This document shows, one piece after another, positions 1 to 11,169 of a stretch of DNA of 64,000 nt. Within the stretch, counting starts at the first letter, position 1; each line of letters starts with the position of its first letter. Source of the stretch: Dryocosmus kuriphilus (lineage: Eukaryota > Arthropoda > Insecta > Hymenoptera > Cynipidae); NCBI GenBank assembly GCA_038277395.1, contig CM076189.1, positions 86,789,421 through 86,853,420 on the forward strand, read 5' to 3'. A model generated the notes under the pieces. The model was not told where the DNA came from. It ran no database searches and saw only the letters and a program-made list of their open reading frames with translations. Position numbers and translations under genes: made by a program.

Positions 1-1
1 G

Positions 2-319
2 GAACCACAGCGTGACCTGTATTTGGGGAAATTATATCCGTGGAAACCAAAGGTTAAATTTTATTCATTTCAAGAACAAGCAAATTTGACAGATTGTGGT
101 CTATATGCAATTGCATTTGCTACTTCAATATGCTTTGGGGCTAAATCTGAGTAAATAATTCACGAAGAATCCAAGTTCAGAACTTGTATTGCGAAAATGC
201 TTTCTAAAACCAAAATAGATAAACTTCCGAAAAAAAAATTATATAGCAACATAAAAGCTATCAAAAAGAATAAACAGATGTTCGGGTATAAATTGAACCT
301 TATATATAATTATTATTAA
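2..319 (+). pseudogene. Ulp1/C48-like cysteine protease C-terminal fragment (transposon-type)
   Basis: Reading from base 2, the frame is open to a TAA at 152-154 and then open again in the same frame to a TAA at 317-319. It gives about 105 residues with one internal stop. The segment around 86-140 reads QEQANLTDCGLYAIAFATSI, which matches the catalytic-cysteine region (Q....DCG.FAIAFA) of Ulp1-like proteases found as C-terminal domains in many invertebrate transposon proteins. After the stop the frame continues with a basic, Lys-rich tail (FRTCIAKML..), as those proteins do. The Gln and Cys of the active site are visible. The His and Asp would lie before base 1. The internal stop and lack of context make this a decayed transposon gene. 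A host SUMO protease is less likely, because the downstream tail fits the mobile-element type. Confidence 0.6.
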
Positions 320-439
320 AAGAAAAAGGTTGGCTCTTAAGACACGTAACTTTGTATATTTGAATTTCATTCAGCGTGTAAATAGGACGCTAAACATAAA
401 GGCTCTTAAACCACATATTATTAGAACACATGTAGTAAT

Positions 440-1330
440 AAAACCAGCAATAAGAAAGTGGTCAAAAATGAATCCAACGATAATAAAATTAGCGAGATAA
501 AATCGGCAAGATGAAACCAGCGAGTTGAAGTCAGCGTGATAATCAGCGATACAAAATAATATTATATAATTTAATAGCATTATTATTCACATATATTATT
601 TATTATTGTTTGTATATAATTAATCTTAAATTATGTAATACTATACTTGTATCATTATTGTATATTTTTTTGGGCATACTTCAGCATTTTTAATGTGAAC
701 GTGGTTAAGCCCTAACTAAATAAACGAGATGAAAAAACAGGGAGATGAAATCAGCGAGATAAAATCAACAAGATGAAATCAGCGAGTTGAAAATCAGTGT
801 GACAAAATAATACTATATAATTTAATAGTATTATTATTTACATATATTATTTATGATAGTATGTATATAGTCAATCATAAATTATATAATATTACATTTT
901 TATTTTTATTTTATATTGGTTTTGGTGTTCTTCAGCATTTTTAATGTGAACTTGGTTAAACCTTAACTAAATAAACGAGATGAAAATTCGACTAGATGAA
1001 GTCAGCGAGATGAAATCAGCAAGATGAAATCAGCGAGTTGAACTCAGCATGATAATCAGTGAGACAGAGTAATATTATATAATTTAGTAGTGTTATTATT
1101 TCCATATATGTATAATTTATTATTATATGTATATAATTAATCATAAATTATACAATAATATAGATGTATCTTTACTGTAGATTCTCTTTGGCGTTTTTCA
1201 TAATTTTGTATTATGAAATGTGTTAAACCCTAATTAAATAAACGAGATGAAAAATCAGCGAGATGAGTATAATGAAAACAGCGAGACAAAATCAGTGAGA
1301 TAATCAGCGAGACGAAAAGTGAATACATTT
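440..1330. repeat. Tandem repeat, ~250-270 bp period, with internal 'aatcagcgagatga' microrepeats
   Basis: About three and a half imperfect units. Each has a run of short 'atcagcgagatgaaa' blocks, then 'ataatattatataattta', an AT-rich stretch, and the phrase 'ccctaactaaataaacgag', which recurs near 710, 962 and 1230. No coding content is seen. Bases 320-439 are AT-rich and show nothing. Confidence 0.7.
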
Positions 1331-1489
1331 CAAATCAGACAGTTATAAGTAAACTTCAACCAGAAGAGTATCTTGATGAAGAAGTATCCTATTTTTAAGA
1401 GGAAATTAGGGGATATGTATTGAAAGAGGACAATAAACCCCATCCGAATGTTGATAGATATTAAAATATCTTAATTCGTTCAAAAATTT

Positions 1490-3375
1490 CACATGTTTAA
1501 AAAAAAAAATTGGGCTTATTTTTTTAAGCGAACTTTAATCGAGAAAACGTTACTAAAAATAGAAACTGTGGTTTCTTCCAAAAATATTCAAGATGCGAAA
1601 AATGTGATAGTAAGCAAAATTGCTCAGCTCACAAAGGTCTGACAATTTTGTATTATAACTGTTTTTTAATAAAATGCACCGTTTTTGTTTTAATCAAGAA
1701 CTCTTTATTAAAAATCAAAAATTAAAATTTCCCCCAAACTGGGCAAGACACAAAAAAAATGTTAGTAAACAAAGTAGTTCGCTTCAAAAAGATTTAAAAG
1801 TTTTTTATTAACCATTTTTTGATGTTTCAATCGACAAATCGTTATTAAAAACTAAAAATTCCAAATGTCCCCAAAGTGTGCAGGATACAAAAAAAAATGA
1901 TCAGTAACAAAGTTATTTACACTAGAAAGGTCTACAAAATTTCTCTCGACCATTTTTTGGCATAGGTGCATAGTTTTTGAGTTATTCGTGAAATATGTTA
2001 TTAAATATAAAAAATCCACTTGTCAGCAACACTATGCGAGATACGAGAAAATATTAAGGAACAGAATTGTTGACCTTAAGAATATCTAGAAATTTGCTTA
2101 AAACTGTTCTTTGATTCAACGCATAGTTCATTGATGAAACGTATAATAGTTGTCTTAATCAAAAAATACACTATTATAAGGCTAGTAAGAAAGTTATTAA
2201 AAGCTATTGAAAAATCTGTCCGCTAATCAAGCGCATTCTCATCACGTTTCTCACGTTAAGCTTTCGACTAAAGTATATCAAAAACGTGACTTTCTTAATT
2301 TTTTACATAGCTTGTATGAAAAATGCAATTTTTACACTCTCATCAGAGAAGGTATTAGATTTATATAAATTTGAGCCCTACAGTTTTCATCAAACCTCCA
2401 CGTTTTGAAACGCCCTGAATGAGAAAAAACGGTTTTTACGACAGTGCCTGTCTGTCTGTTGTCGTCGTTGTCGTCATTGTTGTCACCTTTGTCGTCGTCG
2501 TTCCGTCTGTTAACGGGATAATTTTTGAAAAAATCATCAGATTCGATTGCGCTTCGGGACGCTTCTTCACGGACCAAAAATAAAGGACGTCTTCTTTAAC
2601 AACCTACATTTAACCCTTGTTTTCCACAATTCTGTAGAATACGTACTTGCCAGACTGGGATGGTCGTCACCCTGGCGAGAAAATTTGTTATTAACACAAA
2701 GTATTGAATGTTTTTACTTAAAGGTTTTTCAGATCTTATTGAAGGTTCCCTTTGAAAGACAATATACGTAGTTTATATATTTAAATATTAATTTTAACCA
2801 ACGGTTATGGTCTTATCCATCAAAATCGGTTTTTAAAAAATTCAAAAAGTCCATTTTCCCGGCTAACCTATTCTAGATACGAAAATTTTTTTATTCTGTT
2901 CCATTAATTCTATTTTCTGGCCAAAATATGCGATAGAGAAAAAAATATTAAGAAGTAAAATTATTTACCTGAAGAAGATGTACACTTTTGCTTTTGACCA
3001 CTTTTTTTTACAAGACTCACCGTTTTACTTTCAAGAATCGAAAACCTGCAGTGTTAAAATTTAGAAAGATATAGAAAGTCACAAAATGGCTTTACTAATC
3101 GACAATGGATTTAAAAACTAATTAATTGTCGAGGGCGAAGCGAGACTGTGTGAATGTATTCCTTAAGGCAGATGCAGCCTTAAGTAAAATAACTTGTTTC
3201 TAATTTTTAACGAAATACAAATTTAATAATCTCATTAAGAGTAGGTGTTTTGAAAGTTTAGGACACAAGTAACGAAAACCGAGCATGAAGTGTGGGGACC
3301 AAAAGCAACCGAGCGCGAAGCAAGCCAAGCGCGAAGCGAGTGATGAGAATGTGTGAACGAAGTGGGCAGATTTTT
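1490..3375 (-). repeat. Dispersed repeat family A, copy 1 (reverse orientation)
   Basis: This stretch is, in reverse complement, a diverged copy of the sequences at 15770-17940 and 37075-38340. Shared landmarks are the 'gcgcgaagcgag' block (3120-3350), the tandem ~115 bp AT-rich units carrying 'aaaaccgt...atcaaaaa' (1490-2130), the block with GTC/GTT microrepeats (2450-2510), and 'cgccagactggg'-type text at 2650-2680. Short open frames here overlap the microrepeats and have no family resemblance. The element type is unknown and no transposase is visible. Confidence 0.65.
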
Positions 3376-3642
3376 TATTTTATGAAAATACGTTATATTA
3401 TCAAATCGATAAAGATCTAAAAAAGCTAGAAAAAATTGTGATCTATTCAGAAGAAATTTCGAAATTATTAGAAGCATCTAGAGATGCAGAAGGCTTAAAT
3501 TTCTCTTGAAATATTCAGAAGTACTACAAAATTCTTAAAAATCACTTTAAAATTATTAGAAATCATTCTAAATACTTTTATGCATTTTGGAAACGCTTAA
3601 AATAATTTAATATCCCTCGACCTATCAAAATGCCTCAACTAA

Positions 3643-3807
3643 GGGGCTATCCAAGTATTACGTAGGTATATTTTTGGCAATTTCTGACCTCCCCCCCCCC
3701 CCCCCTCTTTATAAGCATATTCAAAATAAAAAATACACGATAGTAAGATATCGTTTAGCCCTCCTCCCCTCCTACTCAGAATACTTCTGTAATACTTGGA
3801 TAGCCCC
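3643..3807. mobile_element. 165 bp MITE with 19 bp terminal inverted repeats and TAA duplication
   Basis: The left end GGGGCTATCCAAGTATTAC is repeated as a perfect inverted copy at the right end. It is flanked by TAA at 3640-3642 and 3808-3810. A three-base TAA/TTA duplication is typical of PIF/Harbinger-type elements. The interior has a 16-17 base C tract (about 3691-3706) and no coding capacity. Confidence 0.85.
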
Positions 3808-3849
3808 TAACGAATAATTGTGAATTTCATCAAAAAATTATGCTTCGTA

Positions 3850-4290
3850 ATTAGAAGAAAACAAAATTATTAAACCTCGGTTTCGCTGAAACAATTTTCA
3901 AATGTTGTATGAAAAATTGGACAAAAATGCTGATAAACTGTAACTTTGTAGGAAAGTTCTGTTTCATAATTTGAATTGAAAAATTGAAAAAAAGTGAATA
4001 AATTTCCATTTTTCTGTAATATTTTTCAAAATTGTAAGAAATAATTCGAGAAAAATTCGTATAAATTTTTGGCGGTATAGGAAAACTATATTTCATGATT
4101 GAAATAAAAAAAAGTGACTAAAAATCGAATAACTTTCACTTTGCTGGAATAATTTCCAAAAGTGTAGAGGAAACATGCGACAAGAATTTGCATAGAATTC
4201 CAATTTTGTAGGACAATTATATTTAAAATTGAAATGGAAGAAGTTCCGATAAAAGTATTAATTTTCAATTCTGTTGGAATAATTTTTTAT
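3850..4290. repeat. Degenerate AT-rich tandem repeat (~120 bp)
   Basis: Repeated phrases of the type 'aaaaattcg', 'tttgtaggaaaa', 'ttcataatt' and 'ttggaataattt' recur about every 120 bases. The same family reappears at about 7790-8330. The open frames over it are by-products of low stop density in the repeat. Confidence 0.5.
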
Positions 4291-4299
4291 ACATTCTGG

Positions 4300-4799
4300 G
4301 AAAAGCGTAGATGTCGCGCCGCAGTCATTACACACAAGCGATCACGCGACTTACAAGATATAAGGAGCTCGAGCAAATCAATCGACGCAGGTTCTCTCAG
4401 GTAGACTGGTGTCCAAGGAGAGCTGTGAAGTATTAACTTTATCCAGTCTCTTTCAAGGAAATCAACTCTTGCGATTGTAACTTCCTACTCGAGAAGTCAA
4501 GAACCACTTCCTTCTGGCAGCGGTGACTTCTGAAGGACCCGTAAGTATAAGGGTAACGGGCTGATTTTGGTTCGGGAACCGTGCTACCTTGTCGATCGGA
4601 GTCAGACAGCTGCATCAAGCGTAATTCCGATCTTCAATCCTCCATCCAATCCTAGGTGCACGCGTGTACGGCTACCTATCCTTAGATTCCTATGTGGGGT
4701 TGGTTTTTAGGGGCCCAGCGCAAAGTTAGAACATGTGATTTTTTTTATGTGATTTTGATAGGTGATAACTGATCTGTGATTATTTTGAATGTGATATCA
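4300..4799. other. Possible decayed LTR/leader sequence, host of the mariner insertion
   Basis: A moderately GC-rich, non-repetitive stretch abutting the mariner. It has a possible primer-binding-like phrase 'tctggcagcggtgactt' near 4515 and 'ggggcccagcgcaaag' near 4710. No second LTR or gag frame was found, so the assignment is weak. It could equally be a unique host sequence. Confidence 0.2.
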
Positions 4800-4801
4800 T
4801 A

Positions 4802-6124
4802 CTAGGGGTATTTAAAAAGTAAGTTTCCCTAGTCTGCCGTTTCTCCTGGGCGCCACCTGGCGGGCTCGCACCGAACACAGTTTCAGTTTAGGGTCTGCTG
4901 CTAAGAGCGAAACCGGTTTTAGTGGCCGAATATACTTTTCTCAGCAGTACGATCTGGGCAATCATGGAACTACCAACACAAAGCGTGTCCACTTGTGAGT
5001 TACGTGCAGTTATCCGTTTCTTAACTGCAAAAGGACTAAATGGAAATAAGATTCGTGGTGAATTAGTGAAAATGTATGGTGATAACTGTATGAGTGTGCA
5101 AATGGTGCCAAGGTGGCGCATGGATTTTCCTGAGGGACGCACAGAAACGCACGATGAGCAGCATGCAGGACGGCCGAAAACAGACATTTCAGACAAGGCC
5201 ATTGCAGCGATTGGACAAATGATTCAGGGGAATAGATGATTGACTGTTGATGATATTTTGGAATTGATTCCTTCTGAAATTGAAATTGGAAGAACTTCAA
5301 CCTTTACAATCTTGAAAGATAAGCTTGGTTACCGTAATGTTTGTGCGAGATGGGTCCCCCCCCCCTGTTTCCGAAAACCACAAACAATAACGACTTGACG
5401 CCGGTAAAATTTTTTTAAAATGCTTGAGAACGAACGTGATGATCTCTAGCCATGAATTGTGACACCACACAAACCCTGAAACAAAGCGTCAAAGCATGGT
5501 CTGGAAGAAACCAGAAGAAAGTGCTCCGAAGAAGGCGAAAATTCAGTATTCTGCTTGGAAGGTTATGGCCACAGATTTTTGGGACGAGTTAAGTGTTTTG
5601 TTGGTCGATATTCTTGATCCAGGTACCACGACCAATGCGGATAGATATTTTGAAGTGCTAAAAAAATACAAAATTCCATCAAACGGAAACGCCCTGGAAA
5701 ATTGTCAAAAAAAGCCTTGCTTTTCCATGACAATTCTCGGCCTCCTTCTGCCCAAAAAATAAAAACCTTATTGAAAAAATTGAAATGGGAAGTTTTCGAT
5801 CACACACCCTACTCTCCGAACCTCGCACCGTGTGACTATTTTCTTTTCACGAAGTTGAAAGAAAGCTTGGGTGACCAACACTTCGCCTAAAATGAAGAAG
5901 TCCATAGGTCCGTCATATCATGGCTTCAAAAACAGGACACGTCTTTTTTTAAACAAGGATTGTTTAAACTTTCAAACAGATATGAAAAATGTATTCAAGT
6001 CGAAGGCGATTATGTAGAAAAATAGTTCAGGATTGAAAGAATAAATAAATATACTTTTTAAACGTAAAACTTCTTTTTTATTTTTTTCCCAACGTAGGGA
6101 AACTTACTTTTTGAATACCGCTCG
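4802..6124 (+). mobile_element. mariner element 1 (complete ends, dead transposase)
   Basis: The 1323 bp element has ~30 bp imperfect terminal inverted repeats. The shared core is AAAAAGTAAGTTTCCCTA at the left, and its reverse complement at the right. TA dinucleotides flank it at 4800-4801 and 6125-6126, the expected mariner target duplication. The interior is one broken transposase gene in plus orientation. Confidence 0.93.
4964..6025 (+). pseudogene. mariner transposase, inactivated
   Basis: The start is the ATG at 4964, which opens with the usual mariner N-terminus (RAVIRFLTAKGLN). The paired helix-turn-helix DNA-binding region runs to about 5360, where the usual ARWVP motif sits. It is interrupted by a TGA at about 5237. 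The segment 5345-5495, where the first catalytic Asp (VTGDETW in the family) belongs, is frameshifted and carries several stops, so that residue is lost. The second Asp is seen in LLVDILDPG at 5607 and the third in FHDNSRPPSA at 5729, but in a different frame with a deletion between them. The end matches the usual C-terminus (GDYVEK, TAG at 6023-6025). Family: mariner with a DDD triad. It cannot make an active enzyme. Confidence 0.9.
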
Positions 6125-6126
6125 TA

Positions 6127-6770
6127 TTAGGATAGGATTTGAGTTGATAGGTCGCAAACCGTATTTGTTAAATTCTTGAATATCCCACGGTATGAAGGAA
6201 TGGATAGAAAGCTAGGGCAATAGACTAAAATAGTATCTAAATTCGTTGGCCAGGTCCACGAATTCAAAGCGGCAGAAATTAAAATTCTTATGTTAGCTAA
6301 GAGGCTAAAATTGTCCAGATAAACATCTCTATTACTCTTGGATCCATGCATTGTTCATAAGCAATCAGCCTGCGAGATATACTGTAAGGTTACGGATCGG
6401 TCATCCTTACTATGAAATAGGTTAGATCAATATTGTTAGATAACGTAATTTTGACACATGATAGAATAAGAAATTAAAATTATCTATAGGAAGAACACCA
6501 AGGTTTCATCTGCGGAAAGATTAAAGACTTAGCTAGAATTAAGTAATAACTTCGAGCTTAGAAAATAATAAGCGAGTAGTAGTGCGCATCTGCACGATAT
6601 TAGAATCTTTACCTTCGCCACACATAGCTGATAGAGGATAAGGTCCACGTTCCTATCAATAAATTCACATGTTTGAATAATAAGGCATTCTACTTTCTTC
6701 ATCCCTTGTGTCTATTTATTTTCAGCTTAGTCTTAGTTAAGCTAAGAGCCAAATTATATTAAAAGATAAA
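6127..6770. other. Unrecognised sequence on the right flank of mariner 1
   Basis: Continues the stretch left of the mariner. It has no family match by eye. A 74-codon frame on the minus strand (6127-6351) has no recognisable motif. A short palindrome ('cttagtcttagttaagctaag') lies near 6724. Confidence 0.3.
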
Positions 6771-8330
6771 AATAGCTTTTCAACTGCTTAAAAAAATTCC
6801 AAAAAAACTACAAAGTGTTTCCAATTTTGTGCAAAAAATATCTCTCACAATTTAATTACAAAAATTCCCGCAAAATATGAAAAATTTAGAAAAATGAGGG
6901 AAATGACTAATTTTTTACGAAAAGTGTGTTTCATAACATAAATGGGCAAACTTCAAGGATTCTTTTTATCTTCATAGTTTAAGAAGAGTTTCAGAAATTT
7001 TAGAGGTGTAGAAATTTATAAACCTAGAAAAGCTTATACAAAGTTTTTGTCTAGCTAGATTACCGATATTTAATCGGACATTCAAATGAAAATTTCTAAG
7101 TCCTTTATCTTTTCAAATAATCAAATCTAATCAGACTACAAGTTAAGGAATTCCAAAAATCAAACTAATTTCTCCCGAAGCAGTTTTGAAGTTTAGTAAA
7201 CTAGCAAATTTTTTAAGTTTATCTAGATAAATTAGCGGATTTGAATCCTGCTAAGGAAATAAAAAATGAAAAATTTTTTTTCAATGTTGAAGGTTTTGAA
7301 GAAAAATTAACAAAAATTTTAGAATTTAGAAATTTGTAAAGTTAGAAAATTCGCACAACATTTTGTATTTATTTTAATCAACCCAACTTAATTGGACTAA
7401 CTAAATTAAAATTACATAATTTTGAAGCTTCTTAAGAAGAAGTTTGGAAATTTTAGGAGTCCAGTAAGAATTTAGAAACTTAGGAAGCTTTCAAAAATAT
7501 TTATTATTATAGAAATTAACCCAACTTAAATAAACTACATTGTGATTTTGAAAGTGAGTAAAACAATTAGTAATTTTAATAGGTTTTTATATGAAATCTG
7601 AAACGTTAAGAATTTTGGAAATAAAAACCTAGGGAATTCTTAACAATGTTTTCTACTTAGTTAAATTAACAAAATTTATTGTACTGCCTTTTTCTGAACA
7701 AAATTAAGAGATTTCGTAGAAATATTTTGTTATTTAGAATAAGTATATATATCAATTAAATAATTAATAAAATTCAAAAAACAAATAACCTCCAATCTTG
7801 TTGCAATAATTTACAAAAGTTTAGAGGAAAAATTCGACAAAAATTTGGGAAAAATTCCAATTTTGTAGAAAATTATACTTCTAATCTAATTGGTACAAAT
7901 TCCGAGAATATAATCAATTCTCAATCCCTTGGGAAGTATTTTAAAAATTGTCTAGAAAAGATTCGAGAAAAATTTCTGAAAAATTGCATTTTTCAGAAAA
8001 AATATGTTTCAAAATTTTAATGTAAAAAAATCCGAAAAAAGTGAGTAGTATTCGATTTCGTTGGAATAATTTCTTAAATCTTATAAAAAAAAATTCAACA
8101 AAAATGGGGAAGTATTTACCATTTCATGCAAAAATTCCCATAATTTAACTAGAAAAAACTCCGAAAAAAAAATGGACAAATGCGGAAAATGGCTAATTTT
8201 GTTAGAAAAGTGTGTTTCATAATTTAAATGGAAATTTTTCAAAGGAAAGAATGAGTTAATTTCGATTTAGTTGAAACAATTTCCAAAAGTGTAAAGCAAA
8301 AATTTTCGATTTTGGAGGAACTATACAAAT
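6771..8330. repeat. AT-rich degenerate repeat field
   Basis: More than 75% A+T by eye. From 6900 to 7780 there are loosely repeated phrases 'gaagtttagaaatttagaaa..tttaattggactaac'. From 7790 to 8330 the ~120 bp repeat of 3850-4290 recurs. No gene is supported. Confidence 0.5.
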
Positions 8331-8670
8331 CATGACAAATCATAAATCGGGATAATTATGTCAAGCGATAATTCGGAAAAATGGAAACTAGGACAAATTT
8401 TAATTCGGTAAAATAAAAATTGTGTCCTATAGAAATTCGAAGATTAAAAATAATGTCAAATGATAATTCGGAATAATGGAAAGTAGGACCAATGGGAATT
8501 CGGTAAAAAAGAGATTGTGAAATGTGGAAATTCCGAAAAACAAAAACTACGTAAAACTATAACTTAGCAAAATGAAAACGGCGACAAATTGAAATACGGG
8601 AAAATAAAAATTAGGCCAAATGGCATTCCAGTAAACTGAAAATCAGGTGAAATAAAACTCAGTAATAATT
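8331..8670. repeat. Repeat family C array, segment 1 (~95 bp units)
   Basis: Units contain 'tgtcaaacgataattcgg', 'aaaaatgaaaa..acgacaaatggtaattcggtaaaataaaaatt' and '..atagaaattcg'. This is the same family as 10330-10905 and 14915-15770. Confidence 0.65.
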
Positions 8671-10329
8671 ATGCATCTCGAAGAGAAATAAAAAATGAAA
8701 GAAAGTTCATGAGAAATGAACGGAATTTAAGAGGAATTGAGTAAATTAGTGTATTATAATGGGTCCCAGAAAATTGAAAATTTAAAAGAAACAAACATTA
8801 TAATTGTTTGTCGTTTAAAGATCTTACAAACATTTAGGCTTAGAGTTCCGATTTAATTGTTAAAGATACTTTCCTTGAGTTTTTTAAAGTATTTAATATT
8901 CATATTACACAATTTAATTTTAAAGCGTTAAAAATTTTATAATGGTTTCTTAATTCTCTTTCTTGTGACATATGTAAAATTTGAATGGTTAGTTTTAAGA
9001 ATGAAGAACTCAAAATGGAGGCTTCTAAGTAAGCTAAGTAAACTGTTCTAAATAATAATTATAATAATCTTTCAAACTTCCATTTTAACTGAGCGAAACA
9101 TACGAATGTGAGATATATAATATTATTAAAAATCTTCATTTTTTTTTAAATTGACACGTTGATAAGATAAAGAAATCTAATTTTTTTAGGAATAACGTGT
9201 CTAAGTAAATGGCTGCTGTATATATACTGACTTTCATTACCTTTACCTGTCAATGATGCTCTGATTATTCCTTAAAGAAACAGTGTCAATGAGCGGAGAT
9301 TGTTTTTCTCAAACTTCAAAATTTTCCGTATTTGCTAGAGATATTACGCACATAACATTCATAAAAACAGAGCTATAAGTATCAAAAAGTTTGTTAAAGG
9401 TTATGTGATAAATGCGGTAAACATGAAAGTTAAAAATATTTTCCTTACTTTTTTACGTTTCTGTTTTATGAAAAAGAATTTAAAAAATATAAAAAAATTT
9501 GTTTAGAGGAAGTTGCGTTCAATTTTCTTTTCTCTGGTATGCACTTGAATTACCCAAAAATTGTATCCAATTTAATTAATGAAACTCAGTCAGACTAACA
9601 GAATGAAGGACAACCTCTTCTGAGTCTTTTGTTTATTAAGTTCATTAAATTTAATTAGCCTAACGTGTCCTTTTTAAATAAATAAGAAGTTTAAAAAAAT
9701 TAAAATAGAAAAATTTAATCGGGCTCTGAAAAGAAAATTGTTAAGGTCTTTGGCTATTCTAATAATCAAATTTCATCTAACTAAGTATTAAGGAATTTTA
9801 AAAACGAAGTTAATTCCTTCAGGAGAAATTTCTGCAGTTTAGAGAACTAGCAAATTTTGTAGGTTTATCTGGTTAATTTATATAAAAATCGAACTAATTT
9901 TCATTTTGAAGTGAGTATAAATCCTAGAGAATTGTTTTTAAATTTCTTAAGTTTTTAACAAGAAATTTTGAAGCCAAATTTAATTTGGCTAGCAAAAAAA
10001 GGAACCTAAAGTTTTTCAACTTTTTAGAACAAATTTATAAATTTCTGGGAACTTTGAAATTTCTATTTTATATAGTTAAAATAACCAAATCTTAATCGGA
10101 CAAATTCAATAAGCAAATTAATTTTAAAATATTTATGTTTCTTAAACGAAGTGTAGATCTTTCGTAAATTCAGAAACTGAAATTTTTTTTTTAGAATTGG
10201 TAGGTTTCTTATTTAAATAAGTGAACAAAATTTGATCAGACGTTCTGAATAAAAACATTTTTTTATGTTTCTTATATACTAAATTTCATATTTATTCCGA
10301 CCACAATTTAGAAGCGTAGGAAACTTTCA
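8671..10329. other. AT-rich stretch without recognisable genes
   Basis: Long A/T-rich sequence. Around 9660-10320 the phrases 'aaattttgaagt..tttagaaattt' resemble those at 7000-7600, so part of it is probably an old duplicated repeat. No open frame longer than 60 codons and no structured signal was seen. Confidence 0.4.
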
Positions 10330-10905
10330 AAAATATTCATTATTATAAAAATGTCGAAAGATGATTGTGAGAAATAAAAACTACTACACATTGTAATTCG
10401 GTAGAATAAAAATTAGGAAATTATAGACATGAAGAGAAACGAAAATTAAGTTAAATCATGATTAAATTAGAAATTAAACCACGACATACGGCAATTCTAT
10501 AAAATATATATTATATCGTATATGAATTCGGAAAGATAAAAATAGGGTCAAACGATAATTTGGAAAAATTAAAAGTACAACAAATGGTGATTCGGTAAAA
10601 TAAAAATTATGCCAAACGACAATACGCAAAATGAAAACTACGAAAAATGTCATTTCGATAAAATAAAAATTATGAAATATAGAAATTTGGAATAATAAAA
10701 ATTATGTCCAGCGATGATAATGAAAAATGAAAACGACGACAAAATGTAATTCTGTAAAATAGAAATTATTTTATTCAAAAATTCGGAAAAATAAAAATAA
10801 TGTTAAATGATAATACTGAAAAATTAAAAGTACGACAAATGGCAATTAGGTAAAATAAAAACGAAGAAATATAGAATTTCGGAAAAATAAGAATTATTAT
10901 ACTTG
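10330..10905. repeat. Repeat family C array, segment 2
   Basis: About six ~95 bp units with 'ttcggaaaaataaaaatta' and 'acgacaaatgg.aattcgg'. The array stops close to the left LTR of the Copia element and resumes right after the other LTR at 14915. Confidence 0.7.
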
Positions 10906-10935
10906 ACTGTATATGGGAAGTGTGCATATAATATA

Positions 10936-11119
10936 ACTGCGTAAGATCCGATTTTCTTGGTTTATTAATATAAACACTGAGAGTCTCCTAAAGCGATCCG
11001 AACGTACAAAATTTCGCGAGCGAACAGTACAGCCACAAAAGCCTGTAAGGATATAGTTTCAATCGTAGCTAATAGGCGACAGTATTTCCATCAAACGCGT
11101 ATCGTTTTCATATTCAAAT
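10936..11119 (-). repeat. Copia 3' LTR (approximate left end)
   Basis: Shares with 14735-14914 the phrases 'aaacactgagag.ctcctaaa', 'cgagcgaacagtac' and 'gatatagttt.aatcg'. The two copies differ at many sites, which implies considerable age. Confidence 0.75.
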
Positions 11120-11169
11120 GACTTTCCAACACTTCACCTCGAAACGTGGATGATCATTTAATTTAATTA

